Below, piece by piece: positions 6,476-15,500 of a stretch of 34,065 nt of DNA. Position numbers and translations under genes: made by a program. Positions within the stretch are counted from its first letter, which is position 1; each line of letters starts with the position of its first letter. The stretch is from positions 1 to 34,065 of the forward strand of contig DVJA01000054.1 of assembly GCA_018710885.1 (NCBI GenBank). Reading direction: 5' to 3'. This DNA comes from Scatomorpha merdigallinarum (lineage in GTDB: Bacteria; Bacillota; Clostridia; Oscillospirales; Oscillospiraceae). The notes under the pieces are model-generated. The model searched no databases and was not told the DNA's origin. It saw only the letters and a list, made by a program, of their open reading frames with translations.

Positions 6476-7482
6476 GGTTCCTCCTTGCCCGTCAGGCGGG
6501 ACGTCAGTATGTCCTTACTTACCGGCGTGTAGAAGAGTTGCGCGGCCTCTGCCTGGGATGTGGCCAGCGGGAGCAGCCACATGAGCTTTGTCACGGCTGC
6601 CTCCGTAGTCATGTCGTAGGCCTCGAGTATCAGCGGGTCTTCACTCAGCGGGCGGCCGGTGCCGTATACGGCGAGGTCGCTGCCCTCGTTTTGCACCTGT
6701 GTGGTCATGACCAGCAGCTTGCCCTCGCGGGCCGAGCGGTGTGCGCACTCGTGCATGCCGCGTGGCAGGCCGCCAACGCCGAAGCTCTCAATGACAAGCG
6801 CGTCGCTGCGCGCAAGCAGCCATTCGAGCTGGCCCGGGTCGCAGCCGGGTATGAGCTTCATCAGCGACACCCTTGTGTTTAACTTGTCAGAAAAAGTAGG
6901 GGCCGCGTCGTATTCAGGCACTATGTATTGCATCACGCGCCCGTCGCGCACGTCAGCTATGTGTGGGTAGTTGATCGACGAGAATGCGTCGAAACTCTTG
7001 GTGTGCGTTTTCCGCGCGCGGGTGCCTAGTATGACGCGGCCATTGAAAACTATCATGACCCCGTGCATGTCGTCCCGGCAGGCGCAGAGGAAACTGTCGT
7101 AGAGGTTGACACGCGAGTCCGTGGTGTCGAAACCCATAGGCTTTTGCGCGCCCGTGAAGACTATTGGCTTCGCGCTGCCCTGTATTAGATATGAGAGCGC
7201 CGCCGCGCTGTAGGCCATAGTGTCCGTGCCGTGGCTGAGTACGAAGCCGTCGAACTCGTCATAGCGCTCGCGTATCACCTTCGCCATGCCCAGCCAGTGC
7301 TCGGGGCCAATGTCGGTGCTGTCCAGATCGTAGAGCTGCAGGCTCTCCACATCGCAGAGAGCGCCTATTGCCGGTACGGCCGCCAGAAGTGCCCCGGCGC
7401 TAAGCCCCGGTTTCAAACCCAGCGCCGTCACCTCCGAGGCGATGGTGCCGCCGGTAGCTATAAAAAGTATGCGTTTGCCCAC
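6472..7482 (-). CDS. ansA: L-asparaginase, type I (cytoplasmic)
   Basis: A 336-residue asparaginase, which hydrolyses asparagine to aspartate and ammonia. The nucleophile motif TGGTIAS is at residues 10-16, and the second catalytic motif HGTDTMAYSA begins at about 84. HTKSFDAFSS and the lack of a signal peptide fit the cytoplasmic AnsA type. The start chosen is a GTG at 7480-7482 because AAGGAG lies 9 bases before it. An in-frame ATG at 7524 would add 14 residues but has no ribosome-binding site and gives an extension not seen in the family. It is the first gene of a two-gene unit with the phosphatase. The upstream 230 bases are very AT-rich and I could not fix a promoter there. Confidence 0.92.
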   Translation of the reverse strand: MGKRILFIATGGTIASEVTALGLKPGLSAGALLAAVPAIGALCDVESLQLYDLDSTDIGPEHWLGMAKVIRERYDEFDGFVLSHGTDTMAYSAAALSYLIQGSAKPIVFTGAQKPMGFDTTDSRVNLYDSFLCACRDDMHGVMIVFNGRVILGTRARKTHTKSFDAFSSINYPHIADVRDGRVMQYIVPEYDAAPTFSDKLNTRVSLMKLIPGCDPGQLEWLLARSDALVIESFGVGGLPRGMHECAHRSAREGKLLVMTTQVQNEGSDLAVYGTGRPLSEDPLILEAYDMTTEAAVTKLMWLLPLATSQAEAAQLFYTPVSKDILTSRLTGKEEP

Positions 7483-7671
7483 AAAACTGTCTCCTTTTGG
7501 CTTACATGGAATATATAATAACAAATATATATAATATTTGACATAATTAAGCTAAAATTAGGCGAAATCTAAACGAATTTAACCAATTATTGAAAAGCTG
7601 AATTTTGTACGGTAAAACCCGATGTTACTATTATAACATACATGTTAATGCTTTTCTATTCAATTTCCGTG

Positions 7672-7680
7672 TGGTATAAT
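7672..7680 (+). promoter_or_regulatory. Extended -10 promoter element of the pro operon
   Basis: TGGTATAAT at 7672-7680 is an extended -10 box, about 38 bases before the proB ATG. No good -35 hexamer is seen 16-18 bases upstream, which is tolerated with an extended -10. The divergent region 7483-7718 is otherwise AT-rich with no further feature. Confidence 0.5.
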
Positions 7681-7718
7681 AATCTATATTTGCTTATATG
7701 CCCCCGGAGGGATAGAAA

Positions 7719-8624
7719 ATGGCCAAAAAGACCGTCGTTGTCAAAATAGGCACGAGCTCGCTCACGGAAAAGAGCGGAAAGCTGGACGTTGCCCGGCTGC
7801 ATGCGCTCACGTCGCAGATAGCGGACCTGCGCGACTCGGGCGCCCAGGTGATACTCGTCACCAGCGCCGCCATCGCCGCGGGCTACTCGCTGTTGGGTTA
7901 CCAGGAGAGGCCGGTGTCGGTCCCGGCAAAGCAGGCGAGCGCCGCCGTGGGCCAGGGGCTGCTGATGGAGGAATACACCCGCGCGCTGGCCGAGAGGGGC
8001 TATGTCGCGGCGCAGATACTGCTCACCCGCGCCGACTTTGCCGACAAGCGGAGATATCATAACGCCTTTTCCGCTTTTGAGGTGCTGCTGTCCCGGGGCG
8101 CGGTGCCGGTAATAAACGAGAACGACACGGTGTCCATAGCGGAACTCAAGCTGGGCGACAACGATATGCTCTCGTCCCAGGTGGCCGCGATGATGCACGC
8201 GGATTTGCTGGTGCTGCTCACAGACACCGACGGGCTCTATACCGCCGATCCGCGCAGCGACCCGAATGCCGAGCACATACCGTATGTGGAAAAGGTAACG
8301 CCGGAGATAGAGGCCCTGGCCGCCGGGGCCGGCAGCGCCAACGGCACGGGCGGTATGGCCACAAAGGTGGAGGGCGCGAAACTTGCAACCGGCGCCGGTG
8401 TGCCCGTCGTGATATGCTCCTCGCGTGAGGAGGACGTGCTGGCCAAAGCCGTGGCCGGTACGGCGAAGGGGACGTATTTCAAGGCCGGCAGCGGCATGAA
8501 GACGCGGCTGCAGTGGATGGCTTTCTACGCGCCCACGACCGGCAATATATATAGACTCCGGCGCGGCCGAGGCGATGGGCAAGAAGGGACGCAGCCTGCT
8601 GCCTGCGGGCGTGCGCGCCGTTGA
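7719..8624 (+). CDS. proB: Glutamate 5-kinase, kinase domain (gene frameshifted before PUA domain)
   Basis: Catalyses ATP-dependent phosphorylation of glutamate, the first step of proline synthesis. The amino-acid-kinase domain is complete: VVKIGTSSL near the start, INENDTVS, LTDTDGLYTADPR and GTGGMATKVEGAKLA. After GNIY (ending 8552) the frame leaves the conserved path and reads 24 unrelated residues to a stop at 8622-8624. The expected I-D-S-G-A-A-E-A-M-G-K-K-G continues in another frame, so two bases are missing (or one is extra) within the run ATATATAT at 8545-8552. With one more AT the gene would encode 372 residues, the usual length. As written, the product lacks the C-terminal PUA domain. 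In E. coli the kinase domain alone keeps activity, so some function is possible. Ribosome-binding site GGAGGG. Confidence 0.9.
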   Translation: MAKKTVVVKIGTSSLTEKSGKLDVARLHALTSQIADLRDSGAQVILVTSAAIAAGYSLLGYQERPVSVPAKQASAAVGQGLLMEEYTRALAERGYVAAQILLTRADFADKRRYHNAFSAFEVLLSRGAVPVINENDTVSIAELKLGDNDMLSSQVAAMMHADLLVLLTDTDGLYTADPRSDPNAEHIPYVEKVTPEIEALAAGAGSANGTGGMATKVEGAKLATGAGVPVVICSSREEDVLAKAVAGTAKGTYFKAGSGMKTRLQWMAFYAPTTGNIYRLRRGRGDGQEGTQPAACGRARR

Positions 8625-8835
8625 GGGCGACTTCGCCGCCGGCGACGTAGTGAAAGTTTATCAGTCAGGTACGGACACCTGCTTGGGACGCGGCACGGTG
8701 AACTATTCGAGCGCCGAGCTGCGCGAAATAATGGGCCTTACTACGAGCAAGGCCGCCGCCAGATTCCCGGGCAGGCCGCCCGAGGTCATACATCAGGACA
8801 ACTACGCCCATATTGAAACGGAGGTAAGCGAATGA
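8575..8835 (+). CDS. proB: Glutamate 5-kinase, C-terminal PUA-domain fragment
   Basis: This frame carries the missing end of proB: GRSLLPAGVRAVEGDF leads into a PUA domain and finishes with VIHQDNYAHIE. The conserved reading begins at about 8551, just 5' of the ATG at 8575, so the ATG is internal to the ancestral gene rather than a true start. Its stop overlaps the proA ATG in ATGA, the coupling expected of intact proB-proA. It may be untranslated, be made by reinitiation, or be joined to the kinase by frameshifting. See the entry for the kinase part. Confidence 0.75.
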   Translation: MGKKGRSLLPAGVRAVEGDFAAGDVVKVYQSGTDTCLGRGTVNYSSAELREIMGLTTSKAAARFPGRPPEVIHQDNYAHIETEVSE

Positions 8836-10079
8836 AGACACTTATTGAGAGTGCCGCCGCGGCCAAGGCCGCAAGCAGCGCCGTCGCCCAGCTCACGACT
8901 GAACAGAAGAACGCAGCGCTCCTGGCGATGGCCGGCGCGCTGGAATCGCACTGCGGTGAGATACTCGCGGCGAACAAGGCCGACATGGAGCGCGAGCGGG
9001 CAAACGGCATGAGCCCAGACATGCTCGACAGGCTAATGCTCAACGAAAAGCGCGTGTCCGACATGGCCCTCGGACTCAGGCAAGTTGCCGAGCTGCCCGA
9101 CCCGATAGGCGAGGTCATGGCCGAGTGGACCCGCCCGAACGGGCTCAATATACGCAAAGTTCGCGTACCGATGGGCGTGATAGGCATAATCTACGAGGCC
9201 AGGCCCAACGTCACGGTCGACGCCGCGTCGCTGGCCTTCAAGGCCGGCAGCGCCATATTGCTGCGCGGCAGCGGTTCGGCCTATGAGAGCAACGCCGCCG
9301 AGGTGCGCATCATGCGCGAGGCGCTCGAGAGCTGCGGCGTCACGCCGGACGCCATCTGCCTCGTCGAAGAGCGCGGCCACGACGTGGTGGACAACATGCT
9401 GAGGCTGCGCGAGTACATCGACCTCATAGTTCCCCGCGGCAGCGCGAGGCTCATAAATAACGCCGTTGAAAAGGCCACGGTGCCCATACTCCAGACCGGC
9501 ACCGGCAACTGCCACGTCTACATCGACGGCAGTGCGAAATACGACATGGCCGAGGCCATCACGATAAACGCCAAGACCCAGCGCACCAGCGTGTGCAACG
9601 CGGCCGAAACCCTGCTCGTGCAGGAGGACTGGGCCGGGGCACACCTCAAGGAGCTCCTGAAAGCTCTGACGGACAAGAACGTCGAGCTCCACGGCGACGA
9701 GGCAGCCGCGCAGTACACCACGGGCATGATCCCCGCCACGGAGGCCGACTGGGCCGACGAGTACCTGCGCCTCGCCATGGCCGTCAAGGTCGTGCCCGAC
9801 GTCAAGGCCGCCGTCGAGCACATCAACCGCTACGGTACCAAGCACACCGAGTGCATAGTGACCGAGAGCGCCGAAAACGCCGAATACTTCCTCAACAACG
9901 TAGATGCGGCCGTGGTGGACTGGAACGCCTCCACCCGCTTCACCGACGGATTCGAGTTCGGCTTTGGCGCGGAGCTCGGCATCTCGACCCAGAAGCTCCA
10001 CGCCCGCGGCCCGATGGGTCTCAACGAGATTACCAGCTACAAGTACATGGTAATCGGCACCGGCCAGGTCAGGCCGTAG
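8832..10079 (+). CDS. proA: Glutamate-5-semialdehyde dehydrogenase (gamma-glutamyl phosphate reductase)
   Basis: A 415-residue aldehyde-dehydrogenase-fold enzyme that reduces glutamyl 5-phosphate with NADPH, the second step of proline synthesis. Family stretches include GVIGIIYEARPNVTVDAA, LRGSGSAYESN, LIVPRGSARLIN and TGTGNCHVYID. The catalytic cysteine is in QRTSVCNAAETLL, at about residue 255. The C-terminal FGFGAELGISTQKLHARGP is standard. The length matches the family. The ATG overlaps the end of the proB PUA frame. Confidence 0.97.
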   Translation: MKTLIESAAAAKAASSAVAQLTTEQKNAALLAMAGALESHCGEILAANKADMERERANGMSPDMLDRLMLNEKRVSDMALGLRQVAELPDPIGEVMAEWTRPNGLNIRKVRVPMGVIGIIYEARPNVTVDAASLAFKAGSAILLRGSGSAYESNAAEVRIMREALESCGVTPDAICLVEERGHDVVDNMLRLREYIDLIVPRGSARLINNAVEKATVPILQTGTGNCHVYIDGSAKYDMAEAITINAKTQRTSVCNAAETLLVQEDWAGAHLKELLKALTDKNVELHGDEAAAQYTTGMIPATEADWADEYLRLAMAVKVVPDVKAAVEHINRYGTKHTECIVTESAENAEYFLNNVDAAVVDWNASTRFTDGFEFGFGAELGISTQKLHARGPMGLNEITSYKYMVIGTGQVRP

Positions 10080-10100
10080 ACAGGGAAAGAGGTCAGTAAT

Positions 10101-10901
10101 ATGTCGAAAATTGCATTTATCGGCAGCGGCAGCATGGCCCGCGCGATAATTTCCGGCCTCGTCCGCACGGGTACACCGGGCGAGGATATACTTGTTGTAA
10201 ATCCGAACAACCTCAAAAGCTGCGGTGAGGTGCATGAACTCTACGGCACCGTTACCGCGCCGGCCGAAGGCATAGCCGAAGCTCAGACGGTTGTGGTTGC
10301 GGTCAAGCCGCAGTCCTTCCCGGCGGCCTATCCGGCCTATGCGCCGTATGTCAAACCGGGCACGCTGGTTGTGAGCATAATGGCCGGCATACCGACCACG
10401 GCTGTGGAGGCCGCATTCCCGGACACTCATGTCGTGCGCGTGATGCCGAACATAGCTCTGGCTGTGGGCGCGGGCGCGGCAGGTGTCGCGCCGGGGAAAA
10501 CGGCCTGCGACCTGGACGTGAAGCGCACGATAGACCTGTTTGCACCCGGCGGCGTGGCCGTGGAGGTGAGCGAGGCCCAGATAGACGACGTCGCGGCCCT
10601 TTCAGGCAGCGGAGCGGCGTACATATACTACCTCGTCGAAAACCTGCGCGACGCCGCCATAGAGGCGGGCATTGCGCCGGAGACCGCCACCATGCTGGCG
10701 CGCCAGACCCTCATCGGCGCGGCCAGGCAGCTTGAGCACGAGAACGTGCCGCCTGAGGAACTCAGGGCGCGTATCACCTCGAAGAAGGGCACCACTGAGG
10801 CCGCGATAAACGCGCTCGATGAGCACGGCTTCCCAGCGGCTGTCCGGGCCTGCTATAACGCGAATAAGCGGCGCAGCCGTGAGCTGGCAGAGGAAAAATG
10901 A
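10101..10901 (+). CDS. proC: Pyrroline-5-carboxylate reductase
   Basis: A 266-residue enzyme that reduces pyrroline-5-carboxylate to proline, the last step of the pathway. The N-terminal Rossmann fold has FIGSGSMARAI at about 5-15. The C-terminal dimer domain has LSGSGAAYIYYLVENL and ITSKKGTTEAAI, where most relatives have TSPGGTT. It lies 21 bases after proA, with GGGAAAGAGG as ribosome-binding site, so proB, proA and proC form one operon for the full route from glutamate to proline. Confidence 0.95.
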   Translation: MSKIAFIGSGSMARAIISGLVRTGTPGEDILVVNPNNLKSCGEVHELYGTVTAPAEGIAEAQTVVVAVKPQSFPAAYPAYAPYVKPGTLVVSIMAGIPTTAVEAAFPDTHVVRVMPNIALAVGAGAAGVAPGKTACDLDVKRTIDLFAPGGVAVEVSEAQIDDVAALSGSGAAYIYYLVENLRDAAIEAGIAPETATMLARQTLIGAARQLEHENVPPEELRARITSKKGTTEAAINALDEHGFPAAVRACYNANKRRSRELAEEK

Positions 10902-11650
10902 ACAGTACAGCGGAGTTTTACGACGGGCTGGCCGGAGAATATGACAAGCTCTTTGCCGACTGGGACGCCGCCACTTACAGGCAGGCAGATATACTTGACC
11001 GTATTTTCGCTTCACACGGTTTTGGCCGCAGCAGCACGGTGCTCGACTGCGCCTGCGGTATAGGCACACAGGCAATAGGTCTGGCGCGGTTGGGCTATGC
11101 CGTTACCGGCTCGGATATAAGCTCTGCGGAACTTGAAGAGGCCGAGAGGCGCGCGACATCGGCAGGTGTGAGCCTGAGCCTCGCAAAAGCAGACTTTCGA
11201 CGCTTAAAGGAGAGCATTGACGGGGAGTTCGACATCGTCATAGCGATGGACAACGCCCTACCGCATCTGCTCAGCCGCGAGGACTTATCTGAAGCGGTCG
11301 AGAGCATTGCCGGCATGACGCGGCCGGGCGGGCTCTTCGTTGCCAGCATACGCGACTACGACGCCATCCTCGAGACGAAACCTACATATTCGCCTCCGTA
11401 CATCAGAGACAGGGAGTGCGGCAGGCAGATATCCTTCCAGACCTGGGACTGGCACGGCGACAACTACAGTTTTGTGCAGTACATAATAGACGACGGCGAA
11501 CAGCTTACAGTCAGCCGTCATGCCTGTGAGTACCGGGCCCTGCGCCGGGGTGAGCTGACAGAGCTGCTGGACGGAGCGGGGTTCAAAGTGCGCTGGCTCA
11601 TGCCGGAGGAGACGGGGTTTTACCAGCCGGTAGTCGTTGCGGGGAAGTAA
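10898..11650 (+). CDS. Class I SAM-dependent methyltransferase
   Basis: A 250-residue protein with the class I methyltransferase fold. Motif I is VLDCACGIGTQAIGLA at about residues 48-63, the acidic residue at the end of strand 2 is in GSDIS, and motif IV is IVIAMDNALPHLL. A C-terminal beta-rich part follows. The substrate is not evident; the closest general type is the Methyltransf_25/glycine-sarcosine group. Its ATG overlaps the proC stop in ATGA, so it is the last gene of the pro operon. No canonical terminator follows; instead a long repeat begins 24 bases after its stop. Confidence 0.85.
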   Translation: MNSTAEFYDGLAGEYDKLFADWDAATYRQADILDRIFASHGFGRSSTVLDCACGIGTQAIGLARLGYAVTGSDISSAELEEAERRATSAGVSLSLAKADFRRLKESIDGEFDIVIAMDNALPHLLSREDLSEAVESIAGMTRPGGLFVASIRDYDAILETKPTYSPPYIRDRECGRQISFQTWDWHGDNYSFVQYIIDDGEQLTVSRHACEYRALRRGELTELLDGAGFKVRWLMPEETGFYQPVVVAGK

Positions 11651-11753
11651 CCATACCCTGGCCGACCGCCGTAGGTGGCACGTCGCCGGACGTGGGCGGT
11701 GGCATTAGGTAATGCCGCAATCCTGGGGCGGTTTACACACCACCCAGCCGTAG

Positions 11754-11775
11754 GGGACGGCGTCCTCGACGTCCC
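11754..11775. repeat. Short palindromic repeat with TCCT loop
   Basis: Arms GGGACGGCG and CGACGTCCC close the loop TCCT with one mismatch, preceded by CCGTAG. It is one of five such elements in the window; identical copies are at 16556-16577 and 33781-33802. Confidence 0.7.
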
Positions 11776-11824
11776 GCTCGCCGCCAGGCGAGAGATGGTG
11801 CAACCCTCGGGGGTTGCGGGCCTC

Positions 11825-11867
11825 CTGGGGCGCTTTCTTTTGCTCTTGTCAAAAGAAAGCGTCCCAG
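11825..11867 (+). repeat. 18-base-pair conserved hairpin of repeat copy A
   Basis: Arms CTGGGGCGCTTTCTTTTG and CAAAAGAAAGCGTCCCAG pair over 18 positions, with one G-T wobble, around a 7-base loop. The equivalent hairpin in copy B has different arms that still pair. No canonical terminator exists for the upstream methyltransferase gene, so this may be its 3' end structure. Confidence 0.75.
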
Positions 11868-11961
11868 ACCCCCTCGTCGGAGCAAAGTCCGTTCGGCTCC
11901 GTTTCCGGCGCCAGGCTACGCCTTATGCCGAAAACTGCGCTCACTCCCTTGCCCCTCCTCT

Positions 11962-11996
11962 CAAAACCGAACTCGCTGCGCTGGACTTCGGTTTTG
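11962..11996. repeat. Hairpin shared with the tRNA-Ser downstream region
   Basis: Arms CAAAACCGAA and TTCGGTTTTG enclose a 15-base loop containing GCTGCGCTGG. The same arms with a related loop occur at 23303-23337 after the tRNA-Ser gene. Confidence 0.6.
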
Positions 11997-12389
11997 TATT
12001 TTCGTTCTATTGTGGTCATCCCTAAACTTTGATTTAGTTCCACCATCGCCGACCGCAGTTTCGCTTCGCGGCCGCTGACGGGTTAACACGGGACGTTGCC
12101 CGGGGTTTGCTCGTTGGGTTTGGGCGGCCGGTAAGGGCTAGGTTGCCCGGGGTGGGTGCGGCTTTTGCCGCGCACGACGCTTCGCTGGTGCGCTGGGGGG
12201 TTGCTGGTGGGTAGGTTCTTGTGCCCACTCTTTTCACCTTATAAACAATTTGTGGCCACCACGTTCGACCAACGCAGCCAACCCCCTGGGGCTTGCACCC
12301 AACCTTGCATACTTCTGCCCTATACGAACGTGTCCTCCCGCACACGCTCAGGCCACCGCTGACGGCCAAACACACGCACCCGGCCGTAA

Positions 12390-12411
12390 GGGATGGCGTC
12401 CTCGACGGCCC
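12390..12411. repeat. Short palindromic repeat with TCCT loop, variant
   Basis: GGGATGGCG, the loop TCCT and CGACGGCCC form a weaker version of the element at 11754-11775, preceded by CCGTAA. Confidence 0.5.
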
Positions 12412-12562
12412 GGTTCCGCTTTTGAGCGAAGCTGACTGATGGGTTGCTGCCTTGCAACCAGTCACGCGGATACGATTCAACGCCGCTGCGCGTTACCCGC
12501 GCTTTATAATAAATAATCGCAATTCACAAACTGAGAGAAATAAGACACAGGAGATGATTCTA

Positions 12563-15500
12563 TTGCAGGAACTTCACACGTTCAAAAAGGTAATGGCCGC
12601 GAACCGCGGTGAGATTGCTATACGCATTTTCCGTGCGTGCTACGATCTCGGGTTGCGCACGGTGGCTATATACTCGAAAGAGGACATGATGAACCTCTTC
12701 CGCACTAAGGCAGACGAGTCGTATCTGATTGGCGAGCACCTGAGCCCGCTGGGGGCTTATCTTGCCATTGACGAGATAATCGCCCTTGCGAAAAAGCGCG
12801 GCGTGGACGCCATCCACCCTGGCTACGGCTTTTTGAGCGAGAACGCGGCCTTTGCCAAGGCCTGCGAGGATGCGGGCATAAAGTTTATCGGACCCCCGAG
12901 CCATGTGCTGGCCAAGATGGGCGACAAGCTGGAGGCGAAGAAAATCGCCGTCTCCTGCGGCGTGCCCACCGTGCCCGGCACGCGCGAACCTCTGAAGGAC
13001 GCCGCCGAGGCCGAGGCCAAGGCGCAGGAGTTCGGCTTCCCCGTGATACTCAAGGCCGCCGCGGGCGGCGGCGGGCGCGGCATGCGCCTGTGCCAGAAGC
13101 TTGAAGAGGTGGCGCCGGCCTTTGAACTTGTCAGCAGCGAGGCCAGGAAGGCCTTCGGCGACGACAGCATTTTCATGGAAAAATACCTCGTCGAGCCAAA
13201 GCACATCGAGGTACAGATCCTCGCAGACGAGCACGGCAACGTCAGGCATCTGGGCGAACGCGACTGCTCGCTCCAGCGCCGCTACCAGAAGGTTGTCGAA
13301 TTCTGCCCCGCCTGGAGCGTGGATGAGAAGGTGCGCGAGGCCCTGAGAGCCGACGCGGTCAAGATTGCCGAGGCGGTCGGGTATGTGAACGCCGGCACGG
13401 TCGAGTTCCTGGTTGACCGCGACGGGCACCACTACTTCATCGAGATGAACCCGCGTATCCAGGTTGAGCACACCGTCACCGAGATGGTCACGGGCATAGA
13501 CCTGGTGCGCGCACAGATACTCATAGCCGAGGGCGCAACGGTCGCGCACCCGGAGATCGGGCTTGAGAAGCAGAGCGACCTATATATGAACGGCTACTCC
13601 ATCCAGTGCCGCGTCACCACTGAGGACCCGAAGAACAACTTCGCACCCGACAACGGCAAAATAGTCTCTTACCGCTCCGGCGGCGGCTTCGGCGTGCGCC
13701 TCGACGGCGGCAACGCGGCCGCGGGCGCGGAGATTAGTCCCTACTACGACAGCCTGCTGGTCAAGGTCACCACTTGGGACCGTACCTTCGAGGCGGTCTG
13801 CCGCAAGGCGCGCCGCGCCATCAACGAGGAGCACGTGCGCGGCGTCAAGACCAACATCTCCTTTGTCACGAACATACTCAACCACCCGACGTTCATTGCC
13901 GGCAAGTGCCACACCAAGTTCATAGACGAGACGCCCGAGCTCTTTGATATCAACGAGAGCCGCGACCGCGCCACGCGCGTGCTGCGCTACATTGCCAACA
14001 TCCAGGTGGCGAAGCCCGACGCGCAGCGACGCGAGTACACCACGCCGCGCTATCCTGTGGCGACGCGCGAGATTACGAGAAAGGACGGACTCAAGGAGCT
14101 GCTGGACACCAAGGGCCCCGAAGCGGTCAGCAAGTGGGTTATGGAGCAGAAGAAGCTGCTCATAACCGACACAACGATGCGCGACGCGCATCAGAGCCTG
14201 CTTTCCACCCGCATGCGTACCCGCGACATGGTCAAGGGCGCCGAGGGCACGGCAGACTTCCTCGCCGATTGCTTCTCGCTCGAGATGTGGGGCGGCGCGA
14301 CCTTCGACACCGCCTACCGTTTCCTCTACGAGTCGCCCTGGGAGCGGCTCATCATGCTGCGGGAGAAGATACCCAACATCCCCTTCCAGATGCTCCTGCG
14401 CGGCAGCAACCTCGTCGGCTACGCCAGCTACCCCGATAACCTCGTCAACGCCTTCATCGAGGAGAGCGCCAAGTACGGTATCGACGTGTTCCGCGTCTTT
14501 GACTCCCTCAACTGGATACCCAGCATGGAGACGGCCATGGAGGCCGTGCTCAAGACCGGCAAGATACTCGAGGCCACCGTCTGCTACACGGGCGACATCC
14601 TTGACCCGAAGCGCGACAAGTACACGCTCAAGTACTACGTCGATTTCGCCAAGGAGCTCGAGAGGCGTGGCGCACACATGATCTGCGTCAAGGACATGAG
14701 CGGCCTCTTGAAGCCTTACGCGGCCAAGAAGCTCATTAAGGCGCTCAAGGAAGAGGTCGGCGTGCCCATCCACCTGCACACTCACAACACCACCGACAAC
14801 CAGATCGCCGCGTACCTGCTCGCCGCCGAGGCGGGCGTGGATATCGTAGACTGCGCCATTGGCCCCCTCTCCAGCCTCACCAGCCAGCCGAGCCTCAACA
14901 GCCTCGTCGAGGCCATGCGCGGCACCGAGCGCGACACGGGCCTGCCCACTGATGGGCTGCAGAAGCTGGCCGACTACTGGAGCGACGTGCGCGAGCGCTA
15001 CGGCAGCTTCGACAAGGGCCTGCGCACGCCCGTCACGGACATCTACCGCTACGAGATACCCGGCGGCCAGTACACGAACCTCCAGCCGCAGGTTGAGGCG
15101 CTGGGCCTGGGCCAGCGTTTCGACGAGGTCAAGGAGATGTTCCGCACCGTCAACGACATGCTCGGCGACATCATCAAGGTCACGCCCAGCTCCAAGATGG
15201 TCGGCGACCTCGCCATCTTCATGGTGCAGAACGATTTGACGCCGGAGAATATAGTCGAGCGCGGCGAATCCCTCGCTTTCCCGGACAGCGTCGTGAGCTA
15301 CTTCAAGGGCATGATGGGTCAGCCGCCCTGCGGCTTCCCTGAGGACCTGCAACGCGTAGTGCTCAAGGGCGAGGAGCCGATAACCTGTCGCCCGGGCGAC
15401 CTGCTGTCGCCTGTGGACTGGGACGAGATCAAGGCCGAAGTCAGCAAGTATACCGACAACATAGACCGAAAGGGCCTCATCTCTTACGCCATGTACCCGA

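Larger units (their letters stand above)
11674..12510 (+). repeat. Long interspersed repeat, copy A (between the pro operon and pyc)
   Basis: This gene-free stretch is the longest copy of a modular repeat found three times in the window. Modules in order: (1) a GGTGGCACGTC-type start with two small hairpins; (2) a short palindrome with a TCCT loop; (3) an 18-base-pair hairpin (11825-11867); (4) a stretch unique to this copy that resembles sequence after the tRNA-Ser gene (11877-11996); (5) the conserved block around TCCCTAAACTT...CGGGTTAACACGG (about 12018-12100); (6) a block shared with copy B containing CAGCCAACCCCCTGGGGCTT; (7) a second TCCT-loop palindrome. Open frames on both strands show no ribosome-binding sites and no coding-type substitution pattern. 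A TATAAT for pyc lies at its end (12505-12510). Confidence 0.85.

Noticed and set aside
11675..12025. Plus-strand frames starting MARRRTWAVALGNAAIL in repeats A, B and C
   Set aside because: They start at the same module of each repeat but then diverge in length and frame; no ribosome-binding site. Best explained as chance frames in GC-rich repeats.
11674..12510. CRISPR array in the repeat-rich intergenic regions
   Set aside because: The repeats are not regularly spaced, lack spacers of uniform length, and no cas genes are present.
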